From the NCBI GenBank assembly GCA_932294295.1, contig OW028573.1, positions 19,054,155 through 19,118,154 on the forward strand: a stretch of 64,000 nt of DNA. Reading direction: 5' to 3'. Shown here piece by piece: positions 49,001 to 57,936 of the stretch. The notes under the pieces were generated by a model. The model was not told the DNA's origin. It saw only the letters and a list, made by a program, of their open reading frames with translations, and searched no databases. The translations under genes were made by a program, and so were the position numbers. Position 1 is the first letter of the stretch; the number at the start of each line of letters is the position of its first letter. This DNA is from Alitta virens (lineage: Eukaryota > Annelida > Polychaeta > Phyllodocida > Nereididae).

Positions 49001-52000
49001 ATGAGATTACAGGAAAATTGCCAGCAGTCTCCAAATATTAGCCAAAGATTACTTTTTTCGTCAGATTCTCTTCCTACACACATATTAAATTTCCATCTGA
49101 GGACCATCTGAAGGGGTAAGTTCAAAAAGAGAAATAGTACAGACAAGCAATGAATGCGTGCACTAAAAGGTGCACTTACTCAGTTGATTTTACACACATA
49201 CCTTAGCGAATATCCTACTGAAGTGAAAAGCATCACGATATCACAAACGTCAAACAAAAAAGCCAAAGTCTCTTTCATCACAGCAGTGAAATCATCAAGC
49301 ACAGAGAAGTTCCATTCACTTCTGTAAAGCTAAGTAATGTTTGTAAGAACACTATGAAGTGCATAGCTCATAATAACAATGAAAGATAGCATTATATTGG
49401 TGACAAAAGACCCTCTGATTCTGTGATATTTAAACATTATACTTACATGTTATTGAAAAGACAAACTACTAAAATATGAGCTTGCAGTGCTCACTTGCAC
49501 AAGAAAGGAAAGTTCTCAGAACAGCCCACAGTGTTCCATAATGATGAAAGGAAATGCTAAAATTACAGAGATGGTGGGTAATGGCTGGCTTGTTTTGGAT
49601 CTGAAGCTTTTGTATCTTTGTCTTAATCAGTAGCTCACAGTCAGGTAATCACTTAAAGAAACAACAGACTATCATGTAAGACGGATGCAAGGCTGCAAGT
49701 TATTTCGGGGTGTTTCTGACGATTCTGAAGCCAGCGAGGGATAAAAGTGAGGAGGTCAGGCAGTCCATGGATCGGGGAAGGTGTTTGCCATCATAATGTG
49801 GGCGATGACAACGGAAAAAGGGAGGAGGATGAAAGCGTCCTGCCAGTCAGGTTAGACACCAAAGCACGTAGGGACCAGGGCCAGCTTCATTTCCTGTCTA
49901 GAATGGCCTCAGCAAACCCACAGACCCACCAACAAACAGTGCAGCATGAAAGTGCCTCCAAAAAAACCAGCCGATAAGCTGATGCTCAGACTGCAGTCAT
50001 CTGCAGTAAGTTGAAGTCTCTAACGTACTCCCTTGTTTTGCAGTAGATAAAGCAATCAAGCATCAAACAACGTCCTTGCTGATCATTAGTTCCCTTCAGC
50101 ATTATTCTGAAGTAGCTTTGTAATTGTGTTGCCTAGACACTGGTCATTAAAACAATTTCAGCTTCATTGCGGGTCCAGCATCTGCCGCGCACTTACTTAC
50201 CCAGCAACATTTTGGGAAGTGAGGAAAATGTATGGCTTTCTTCTCCCATTTAATGATTGAAGTGACCGGAGCGAGGAGAGTGGGAAGCAAGGCAAGTGGA
50301 GGATTCTGGCAGATAAGGAAGCTAGAGGAGATGATAACATGAGTTGCACTTAATCCATGAAGCCTGACATTTCCTGACTCACTGGTCACCGCATCATCAT
50401 GCAGATCCTGACCAAGCCAGGGAAGACCGTCAAGTGACCAACAGAGGCCAGTGGTCAGCCCTTCTCATAACCCCAATCTGATTCCCCCTGTTACCGTGTT
50501 AACCTTATCAAAGTCTGCCGCTCCCACATTATTTGCAACTACAGTGCACAGCGTTTACCAGAATATCCCCTTCAAATTCCAACACGCAAACAGAAAAACC
50601 TTCGTGTACACAACCACTGAGCAGCCAAGGGCCAATTTCATACATATTGCAAGGGATAACATTTTCTTCTCTATTACACACAGAATACTAAAGATAATTT
50701 AAATTCTCTAAGAAATGCACTGCTCGGAGGACACACAGAGCTTTAGTCATTCAAAGGCAATAAATATCTATGCACAAAGGCCAACAACATATATCAAAAA
50801 AGCAGACATCGCTGAAAAACTAACATAAGAATCAGAAATTCTCAGGCTTGTTTTTGCATCTCGTCCCAATGGAGCTGTAACTGTGAAATAATCACATCAG
50901 CCTGTGCTTCTTTAATGTTGCAGTAATACCAGACAACAACATTTCCCAGCAGCTCATCTCTATTTTAATTCTTCTGTTCTCGATGCCACAGGAATTGCAG
51001 AAATTATAGTGTTAAAACCAAATAATAAATTTGATACAGACTAAAAAGCCTCTTTAACTGACTAAAAAGGCACTTTAACAACTAAAACGATTGAGCAAAA
51101 ACAGGATAATCCAGACAATACAAACAGCAGGTACTGCATAGGGGTGGAGAAAGTAAAGGAGTGTAACTACAGCATATATAGCTCGCTTACATAAATTCCA
51201 AGAATAGACTGGGAGCAGGAGCAATTTCCTAAAATGGGTTCAGATTCACTTGGCCCTCTTTACGAGGCCAGAAGGTCACATGCAACTTGAATGAGGGAAA
51301 TGTGACTTGAAGGTTATATACATTAGGTGAGTTCTGTTGAAAAGCTCGAAGTGACGGCCTTTACACCAACTATAATTGCTTTCCTTCAATAATTTATGGC
51401 CACTTTCTGGCACACTTTTAGTCATGGTGAATTCCATGAGAGCCAAGACAATTTAGTTCATTCATCTTGAAAGAAACCAAAACCATTTTGCACATAATTG
51501 GAGCACACAGCAGCTGTCAGAATGTCCCCACAGCAGCTGTCGCCCCTAATGTATTTCTCATAGATCACTAGACGGTATTTTTGGAATAAATTCAATATGA
51601 TCCTTCGGCTGTGGCCCAACATCCCAGCAGATTCAGTGTTAAGACTTCCTCTGAATACTTTCCCAGTGGCAAGCAGCCAGTTGCCTAATATGGGCAAAGT
51701 GGAGGGGAAAGTTTATTTTGTAAACCATTCCATCCGTGAACCATTGGCTTACACAGCCTTTCGCAACCTAGTGGTCATTTCCAAAAGCTACAAAATTCCG
51801 AAGGTCTTCATGTCTAAATATGTAAAGAAGACTTCAAAATCAGCCATAATCCATAATCTCAAATAGAAGAGCATTGCATTGTTTGAAGTACATAAAAATG
51901 AGTACAAATGCTGGCGTTTCAAACAAGAGAAGAAAAAAAAACAAAAAAAAAACAACTAATATAGCAGAAAACACACCTAGAGCTTTTGAATACATATTCT

Positions 52001-55000
52001 AAAGTAACTCTCAAGAGAAAAATGCTTTATATCATAGAAGTTCAGACAGATTTAACCTACATTAACATAATATATTTGAAGGCAAGCATTTGTTTGAAAT
52101 CATGTTACGCAGTAAAGCATAAAAAACTTCACATCATGTGATGCAGTTACAACAAAGGTTGTTTCAACATTCACGATTTCACTTGATAGAAAAAAAAACT
52201 AATACATTGCAGTAATGAACACTACAGAGGTGGGTCATGCCTCAACTAATAGCAATGAAGCCAGAGAAAAGCTGAGCCAATTTGAGGAACATTTTATCCA
52301 AATCCACAAAAATACACTGAGCTTACCTAGGGCGCTGACTTCCAGTTTGTTTTTGGTAGAGTGTTCAAGTAGTTTCCTCAGGAATGCACAGATGTAGACG
52401 AACAGTTTATGGTGGACAGTGGGTAGATCAACCAAAGCCTGCAATTACAAAGAAAAAGAGGCACTCTTTATAACAAGAAAAACACTGCAAGTAACTGAAA
52501 CAGCAATAAAAACCAGTCATTCATTGTAACTTCATCAAACCAAAGATATTTTTGTATGTAGTGAGCCAGAATTTGTACCATCATTGAACTTCCCCTCTTA
52601 GCATTTTCCAACATTGATCAAGCCAACATCTCGACAACAGTGAAGTCAAAACATTTATATCACTAAAAAGGTGACAATACCTTGCACCTAACATAAATAT
52701 TATTTTTTTGGTGCACTCTCAGATGCCTTGAGTGTTTCTGAGTTTTCCATGGCTGGAACAATTAAACCGATTCTCCAGGTCCCCCCCCCCCTATTTTATG
52801 TTCTAGGGTAGCTGGGAACCTTACAAGATGACTGTGTCATAACAATCAATGCATTTCGTTGTGTGTATGTATGTTAACCTTTCACTATGTACCGATACAA
52901 CACAACAAAAGATGTCTAACCTGATGCATCCCTTATTCCCTTTGATGTGTTGAGACCAGATAATTTTTTTTTTCCTGTCATGAAATATTTATGAAACACT
53001 TAGCAGGCTTAAAAACAAAAGCATGCAGATTGCTATAATAAATCCCAGCAATCCTGGTATTGTAGCAACAATTTTGATGTAGTCGACCAAAAAGATGCCA
53101 AGTACATATGAGACTATACCAACAAGTGGATTGAAGAAGATTTTCACAGATTTCAATTCATTTAGCAAGGCAACTACCAAAAAAGCTTTTCATATGGAGC
53201 TATAATCCCGCTTTTCAAAGGCAGAATCACAATATCTTGATGGAAACATTACGAAGCTTGTCATTACCAACTCCCAACGAGAGTAATTATTCTGATGAAA
53301 CTGCGATTTGCTCATCAGTAATTTCCCTACACTCGTCGTCAGCGAGTACAAAATATAAAATAAAAATACTCAGAAAATTGGTTCTTGTTTCTGGTTGGTT
53401 CATGTTGAGAAACAAATAAGGAACACAAATTCATAAAAAAGTAATATCTAAAGATGCTATTCATCAGATAATGAACAAAATGAAGGAAAACCAAAATATA
53501 GTATAAGAGTTCGACTAGCAAGAAATCATCAACATTTCTAATGATGTTGTCATTTTATTCAATCCATTATTAGAGAAGCAAGAAATTGGGGAAATCCAGA
53601 ACTGGCTTGAGAACCAAGACAAGAATCTTCATGAAGCCAGACAAGTCGCATAATCCTTTACTGGCTTTGGTCCGTCTCATTAGGGCAAATGCTAATGAAT
53701 AGATACTGCTGCCAAACGAAAGCTGCTCTTAATAACATTAACAGCTCGCACAAATTTACTAAACAGTTTATCTTCTTTCTGATATAAAACTTCACTGTAG
53801 CTTCACTTCAGTTTGCCGAAGTCCAAAGTGTACCCAACCATAAATCACAAATGCTTTCATGACTCCATCAGAACTTCAGAAATTACCAATTTCGTGGCAC
53901 CAAATCATATCCGGGAATCCTGAAGACCATAATATGAGTTGTGGCCTAAGGTGAATGTAATATTCCCTTTTTGGCCTAAGATGTCTTTGATATTTTCATC
54001 TCCTTTATTCTCTACGGCAATAATTAATGACTCCATGGACCAACTAGACAACAGAATGGGAAATACGAGATAAAAAAAAACATATCTGAAGTATCTTGAC
54101 ACATTGTTAGCACAATACAAAACCGAATACCAGAAAACCAAATAAGAAACCTGGTTAGATGGACCACATGTAGTCTACACAGAAATGTCCCCTTTCACGA
54201 CTCGGCTATACAGATGCATGGAAGCAACCCCATTATCATTAAGAGATAGCAAACATGAGGAGTTAGGAACACTATTTTTACATGCAATTGAGTACTACCA
54301 TGTACCATACCAAACATCGCTATGTTTTTTATCCAAGAAATTACAAAGCTGAAGGTGGCAAAAACCATTAGGTTGCAGCATGAGAAACAAAAATCTACTT
54401 CATAGTACACAGATATGGGTGAAAAATGAACGTGTGATTAGTCCTTTGCAGACACAACCGCCAGCCAAACCCCAGATCACTGCTTTTTGTGTACAAGAAG
54501 TGAGAAAACAAGAACCAGGTGCCACATTGTTTAGTATTCTATGTGTGAAGCCCAGCCGTGTTTTTTCTCCCCCAACATGGACCAGCGATCAATGTCCCAT
54601 ACAATTCGTCCTTCATCACTTTCATCAAGATTTTTACCATGCTGCTGAACAAATTGTCCCCTTACACCAGCCAACAGACATTGCATTGTGATCAATAAAG
54701 CCTGTGCAGAAGGTCATTGTCACCCAGAGTGGCTTGTTATGAAGATACAAGATGTACAAAACCTCCATCAATCACAAGAAGCTGCTCCAAAGGAGTTGGT
54801 GTCATCCTCTACACAGATGTCACAGGATTGCAACTGCACTGCGGAACAAAGAAGACAGATTACAAGATGAAGAAATACACAAGAGCCTAACAACATCATA
54901 ACAAATTGTCTGCAGCATCAGGCCTGCCTGATGGAAAGTGAGGGTAAAATGACCAAGGATGTCATTGATTTGTTAAGTAACCAAATAATGTTGCCGAAAC

Positions 55001-57936
55001 GACTTGCACAAACATTGGAGGGATATCGAAGTATCATTGAGACAAAGGTTTGCATGGAAGGATTACAGTAATACCCTTTAAGCAACATCGATCGGGCATG
55101 TGCAGGTCTCATGTGACAGTGTGTAGATCCAGCCAAGCCAGTCCTGCCTGCCTGCCAACTCACAATGCTGGCTCTGCATTCAATCATTTAATTCCTGAGA
55201 TGGAGTGTCTGTGTTGATGCCTCAGGCAACAGCATCCCCAGTTACATCAGCCCCGGCTCATCACCTGCAAGTTTCTGTCCTAATAAACTTATTCTTAAAG
55301 CTTAATACAATATTCTCAAGATCGTGGTGGTCATGAATGCCTGAGGGACAAATAAAACGTTCTCTTGATCAATTCTAAATCCAACCCAGAAACATGTTAC
55401 ACTGGGCCTCAATGTATAATTTATACCATCTCTAGGAATTAATCAATCCACACAACCACAAAGATGAATGTCCAATAAGCAGACCAAGCAAAAAGCCTCC
55501 TATAACACAGCCCAATCTTGAAACATTAGCGATTAAATAGTGTTTACCAGCAGCAAAATAATGAAGTCGTTGATTGATATTATCGCACACAAAGCAAGCG
55601 GTGAATCAGGAAACATGAAAAATTTCACTGTGGGAAGATAATAAGAAAAATGTAGCAATAACTTGGGAGACGATTTTAATTTGCGAGCAATTTCCTTGGC
55701 AGCAAGACAAGCATTGGAAATCAGTTGAGGTCAATGTCCTTGCTTGATAAGCAGCTTTAAATCCTCCCGAAGGAGAAATGCCGATTTCCTCGTCTTTAAA
55801 CACTTTCAGTGTTTAGCTTGCCTTCAGGCATCAACTGCCACATGAATATGAATCAATCACTGAGAGACTTAAAATCACTGATTATATACTGCTGGGAAAT
55901 AAGCAAATAACTGCATGCGAGTCTCCACTGTTGCAGCTTTAATATAAAATGGCAGCCAGCTAACTTAAATGGAATACAATATTGAAGACATGCAAAAGAC
56001 TTATAAGTGCAGAAAGGACACATTTGATTTCATATCCAGCAGTGTGATAATTGCCATAAGAAAATCACAAACATTACGTATTTAAAACAGCGTTGTTGCT
56101 GTCACTTTAACAGCGTGAAGCCCCAGAATAATAGGAACAAATCAATGCAAAATTACATACATAGAAAAAATTGCAGTCTGTGACTTACCTGTCGACAGAA
56201 TAAAACATTAGCTGGGTTTTTCAAACATTTCTGGTGGAAGCCAGTGGGGATGACCGGTTCAGATAGGGCTTGCAAGAAGAGAACGAGAGCTTCGGCCACG
56301 GAGTGGATTGACCCAGCTGTAAATGTCAAGGAGCATTTATCTACAAATTAAATTAGCTGAATTATCTTCATCAGCAGTCATGCCCTATTACTTGCAGAAC
56401 ATACCGGGAATCAGCCAACAGCCTGAATCACTCCATTAAACCCATAGACACGGCAGTTTTCACAACATTCCACAAACAGCCCAATTCACACAACATTGCA
56501 GACAATTACAATATACCCGGAGGGTGAAATGTCAATTCTTTTGGCAATCTGTTCTGGTAATTTTGGTAATCCCATTATAAACTTGTCAGCAAGTGCTTTG
56601 TTGCAATTAATCGACAACGATGGGGAGTAAAAAATCCATCAGACTTGCAAACACACAGGGAAATATGGGCGAAAAACAAGAAGTCTTATGCTAGAAATAC
56701 TGCAAAAGAACTCCTCGTGTTCACATCACACAGAAAGTAATGTAATACAGTTATCTGGTGCTTGTACGAGTGTTGAAGTGAGGGATCAAGGTGAGTCTTG
56801 CACCAAGCGTATGTGACTAGAAGAATGTTGAAGTGGCCCACATCTTAGAAAGAAGGAGCATGAGGTCATGGCAGTGATGAAAGGATGCTTCAGAGACATC
56901 TGATGCAAGTATAGAGAGTTTATGGAAGAGAATAATGAGCGCATGAAGAGTTGAGACCAGTTGGAGGTAATCAGATGAATGGCATCACATTAAGCTGTCT
57001 GAGAGAGAAAGGTTCTCTATATGGAGATGTGAAGCTCTCTCTTTTAAGGAGTATAAGATTGCACGCTACACTGACAGTCTTCTTCACATAAATAGACATT
57101 GACACTCCCTATACCGAACTTCAGTGTCATCACGCAGTCCAATACGTCACAGACCATTTGATTTCCACGACTTGGCACAAATTTGTGGCAACATCTGCCA
57201 GACACCATATATAAATACATCTCTGAAGTCAGTTGTGATCATGTTGAAGCTTACATTTTATTGTTTATAAAATCAATCTTCAGAGGAACCGTTTTATACT
57301 TGGCCAAATGTGCTACGTGCGTTTTCCATGAGAAGGATAAACGCATGGAAAACGCATGGTTTTTAGCTAATTATAATGAGGCAAAAACCATGCGTTTTCC
57401 ATGTGTTTATCCAAACGCATGTAAAACGCATGTGGCACATTTGGCTATTTAGAGTTAAATACTGAGATCGGTGGGCTGACAGACTTTGGGGTGCTCAATA
57501 TCAAGGCAGATGCTTGACAGCAGCGTTTTAGAGATGAAACCACCTCGGGGTTCGTTTGAAGTAGTCCAGTGTCAGTAGTGTCTTTGACCTCCATTAAGCA
57601 TCCCACTTGTGCCCTTCTCTAGACAAGCAGGCCATTCCTCTCATAACATGCATACCCACACTGAAGGTGACACACCATCAATACATCCTGACCTAGAAGC
57701 AAGATAGGAGGCTCAATGCACTCCCTCAGCAATTATTTATCCAGCAAAAAAGAAACAGATGTGGGACACACATGAACTATTGTTTTAGTTTGTGATTAAG
57801 CAGAACATTCAGCAGCACAATGCAATAGTCGCCCGAGGACAAAAAGGATACGAATGGCGGATGGCATTCCTGTGTCTAGACAGTCCCGGATCAGCAGAAT
57901 TTCCTTGTGGGAGCCTGGCACCTGGAACAAGTCCTC
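27911..57936 (-). CDS. OCRL/INPP5B-like inositol polyphosphate 5-phosphatase, C-terminal part (4 exons, 3' end of gene)
   Basis: Partial gene; the 5' exons lie outside the window. Seen: exons at 57936-57852, 56316-56189, 52438-52327 and 28071-27911, with GT-AG borders and matching phases, join to 161 residues and a TGA. The product reads through LFQVPG, RDCLDTGMPSAI-P, GSIHSVAEALVLFLQAL, SEPVIP, ALVDLPTVHHKL, AFLRKLLEHSTKNKL, SAL-A-RQFGQLLLRR and GKKATFLKHFL, the order of the RhoGAP-like domain of OCRL and INPP5B. Known of the family: these enzymes dephosphorylate PI(4,5)P2 on endosomes and Golgi, and the C-terminal ASH-RhoGAP module binds Rab GTPases and endocytic adaptors. Gln replaces the arginine finger, so GAP activity is not expected. 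The protein ends EYDM without a CaaX box, unlike INPP5B, so it may be closer to OCRL or to the pre-duplication gene. The phosphatase domain is not visible here. Confidence 0.92.
28798..29827. mobile_element. TIR-bounded element (pogo/Tigger-like ends) enclosing a LINE fragment
   Basis: The left end at 28798 reads CAGGGGAACCCACAAT after TA. The right end, read in reverse complement from 29827, is CAGTGGAACCCACAAT, so 15 of the first 16 bases match in inverted orientation. The ends resemble pogo/Tigger-type TIRs and TA insertion. Between them lies mostly the 3' part of a LINE (next entry). Either a LINE inserted into a short MITE, or a MITE acquired LINE sequence; the LINE occupies almost all of the interior. 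Confidence 0.55.
28830..29760 (+). pseudogene. Degenerate non-LTR retrotransposon (LINE) reverse-transcriptase fragment, 5'-truncated
   Basis: A catalytic YxDD box is visible at 28870-28881 (YVDD in NYVDDNTLAF), followed by WFRNNFMQVKPPNF, the segment after the RT palm. In the same frame, 29050-29238 reads INNRLMFSIHIKQL, and 29434-29697 reads QGANLIQTVYDTVKYG, FNSFRYHGAMLYNNLLTKLK and W-I-D-L, the usual C-terminal end of CR1/L2-like LINE polyproteins. A stop near 28979, a frameshift around 29225 and further stops break it. The endonuclease and the N-terminal RT half are missing. It lies antisense to the OCRL-like gene within its last intron. Confidence 0.9.
30895..31240 (+). repeat. Dispersed repeat, copy B (unclassified)
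   Basis: Counterpart of 16345-16710, with an extra insert of about 75 bp (about 31040-31110) and lacking a short stretch present in copy A. It lies in the last intron of the OCRL-like gene. Confidence 0.85.
33903..33960 (+). repeat. Element 2 left terminal inverted repeat
   Basis: 58 bp, one mismatch against the right end. It shares GTAGTATTACGTAA with the element 1 TIR, but the element 1 pentamer ACTCG is ACCCG here. Confidence 0.92.
34147..34378. repeat. Element 2 left subterminal 21-bp arrays, head-to-head
   Basis: About five units of CGGCGGGTGGCCCGTAGAACC (21 bp) fill 34150-34250. After a short spacer come four units of GCTTTCACGTGTAACCCGCCG (21 bp) in the opposite sense to about 34378. 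The period and head-to-head layout match element 1, with C replacing T in the core (GGCGGGT versus GGCGAGT). A 16-base A run precedes the array. Confidence 0.88.
34400..36660. repeat. Element 2 core: long imperfect inverted repeat
   Basis: The left half (about 34400-35480) carries three core units with the TATTAAGCGAGATA block (near 34517, 34672 and 34897) and the GACCATGATATATATACATT tail region. The right half (about 36060-36660) carries two units and the same tail region in reverse orientation. About 0.6 kb between them is AT-rich with TCTATCTGTCTATC microsatellite stretches. An insertion of about 70 bp (36127-36195) interrupts the right half. Confidence 0.8.
36676..36925. repeat. Element 2 right subterminal 21-bp array with a motif gradient
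   Basis: From the inside out: 36676-36720 has ACTCC/ACTCGGCGAGT units of the element 1 type. 36721-36850 has hybrid units with GCCGAG on one side and ACCCG on the other (CGAGTAACCCGTAGAACCCGC repeated). 36860-36922 has fully converted GGCGGGTAACCC units. The 21-bp period holds across the first two zones. Confidence 0.88.
36986..37043 (-). repeat. Element 2 right terminal inverted repeat
   Basis: Inverted counterpart of 33903-33960, followed outside by TTA at 37044-37046. Confidence 0.92.
40049..40272. mobile_element. Possible degenerate pogo-like MITE
   Basis: The right border, read in reverse, is TACATTGAAACTTCACTATT followed by AAACCAC, resembling pogo/Tigger-like ends. The left border (near 40049) is only weakly similar. 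Inside, AGACCACC and GGTGGTCT form an 8-bp inverted pair. The identity is uncertain. Confidence 0.35.
40483..40557. repeat. 15-bp minisatellite, five units
   Basis: Five perfect copies of GGACTGTTCTTTCTG. ORFs through it read as repeated FFLGL or KEQSQ on the two strands and are artefacts of the repeat. Confidence 0.96.
43916..43962. repeat. Two-copy 22-bp tandem repeat
   Basis: CAACAACAGTCTGTACAATC occurs twice in tandem with a short link. It is a minor feature with no evident function. Confidence 0.75.
44142..44157. repeat. Poly-C tract (16 C)
   Basis: Uninterrupted C16 in the last intron of the OCRL-like gene. On the transcribed (minus-sense) RNA this is a G16 run. Confidence 0.95.
44456..44707 (+). 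CDS. Unrecognised 83-codon ORF
   Basis: I do not recognise this reading frame. It has fairly even, lysine-rich composition (LPFLEFIHGTLNLQP, KKITGGRSYKPVLYEFLENR, DLKVNKPDYKR) and looks more protein-like than neighbouring chance ORFs. There is no clear promoter, splice site or domain. It lies antisense in the last intron of the OCRL-like gene and may be a fragment of an old mobile element or simply chance. Confidence 0.2.
   Translation: MKIPAIMSTINHSQSSCNLHIKLHVTFKKKTSDLPFLEFIHGTLNLQPMAKKITGGRSYKPVLYEFLENRLKDLKVNKPDYKR
47196..47382 (-). mobile_element. tRNA-derived SINE with target-site duplications
   Basis: On the minus strand the head (47382 downwards) reads GGGGGCCTAGCTCAGAGTTA then GCGC (A box) and GGGTTCGATTCCC (B box), so it derives from a tRNA with Pol III promoter boxes. 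The anticodon arm no longer pairs well, which argues against a functional tRNA gene. The body continues to a 3' end reading GGACGTAAAGCCCTAATCAC followed by CCACCCACC, similar to invertebrate SINE tails of the form ACGTTAAACCCCAACCAACC. Flanking 13-bp direct repeats TTTTGGCTTAGGA (47183-47195) and TTTTGGCTAAGGA (47383-47395) differ at one base and mark the insertion. The length is 187 bp. Confidence 0.88.
52327..52438 (-). CDS. OCRL-like exon c: RhoGAP-like helical segment
   Basis: Exon of 112 bp: 37 codons plus one base. It encodes ALVDLPTVHHKLF, ICAFLRKLLEHSTKNKL and EVSAL, matching the family pattern of a short LP-x-x-H-x-x-x-F helix followed by the AFLRELLxxSxxNxL helix. The acceptor is TTGTAATTGCAG and the donor is CTAG|GTAAGC. 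It ends with the first G of an alanine codon that is completed in the terminal exon 24 kb away. The reading frame is open throughout. Confidence 0.93.
52439..56188 (-). other. Intron between OCRL-like exons b and c
   Basis: Intron of 3750 bp. It holds several short open frames on both strands (for example 53237-53419 and 54380-54870, plus strand) without recognisable protein motifs, and a C11 tract at 52781-52791. The plus-strand frames around 53.2-54.9 kb have fairly even composition and might be relics of an old element, but I could not identify one. Confidence 0.8.
52781..52791. repeat. Poly-C tract (11 C)
   Basis: C11 about 345 bp upstream (in minus-strand sense) of OCRL-like exon c; it is G11 in the pre-mRNA. 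Confidence 0.9.
56189..56316 (-). CDS. OCRL-like exon b: central RhoGAP-like helices
   Basis: Exon of 128 bp: two bases completing a proline codon, then 42 codons. It encodes GSIHSVAEALVLFLQAL, SEPVIP, FHQKCL and ends LFCRQ. The block SVAEALxLFLxxLxEPVI is the most recognisable signature of OCRL/INPP5B RhoGAP-like domains. The acceptor is ACATTTACAG and the donor is CAG|GTAAGT, a perfect consensus. The exon ends on a codon boundary (phase 0), which matches the start of the next exon. No stop or frameshift is present, so the gene appears intact here. Confidence 0.94.
56317..57851 (-). other. Intron between OCRL-like exons a and b
   Basis: Intron of 1535 bp bounded by the two best-supported exons. 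Its main content is the 143-bp hairpin repeat at 57303-57445, annotated separately. No further coding segment is seen. Confidence 0.85.
57303..57445. mobile_element. 143-bp hairpin (fold-back) MITE in an OCRL-like intron
   Basis: The two halves are near-complete reverse complements. GCCAAATGTG at 57303 pairs with CACATTTGGC ending at 57445, and GGATAAACGCATGGAAAACG pairs with the inverted block around 57387-57412. The centre is AGCTAATTATAATGAGG. A shorter GCATG-AAAACGCATG motif repeats within each arm. There is no ORF. It lies between exons a and b of the OCRL-like gene and would form a long hairpin in the pre-mRNA. Confidence 0.85.
57852..57936 (-). CDS. OCRL-like exon a: start of RhoGAP-like domain (pseudo-arginine-finger exon)
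   Basis: Exon of 85 bp: 28 codons plus one base. It opens after the acceptor TTTCTGCTTTCAG in phase 0 with EDLFQVPG and ends RDCLDTGMPSAI plus the first base of a proline codon. The LFQxPG block is the position of the arginine finger in active RhoGAP domains (consensus IFRxSG), and here it is Gln. Vertebrate OCRL and INPP5B also have Gln there, which identifies the family. The donor is C|GTATCC, weaker than the consensus, but the split codon (C + CT) restores the expected proline with the next exon. The preceding exon, expected to encode a segment ending in a Trp-x-x-Val-Asp helix, was not found up to 64000. Confidence 0.9.

Larger units (their letters stand above)
28072..52326 (-). other. 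Last intron of the OCRL-like gene, 24.3 kb
   Basis: The intron runs from donor CTAG|GTAAGC (52326) to acceptor TTGCAG (28072). It contains a LINE fragment in a TIR-bounded element (28798-29827), a dispersed repeat (about 30895-31240), a 3.1-kb non-autonomous transposon (33903-37043), a 15-bp minisatellite (40483-40557), a poly-C tract (44142-44157) and a tRNA-derived SINE (47196-47382). The stretches 31241-33899, 37047-40048, 40558-44141 and 47396-52326 show no recognisable gene or repeat. Splicing across it is supported by the split alanine codon and by continuity of the domain. Confidence 0.82.

Noticed and set aside
52989..53180. Minus-strand ORF with long hydrophobic stretches resembling membrane segments
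   Set aside because: It lies in an intron of the OCRL-like gene. AT-rich DNA often reads as Leu/Ile/Phe-rich peptide, and there is no family motif or splice support.
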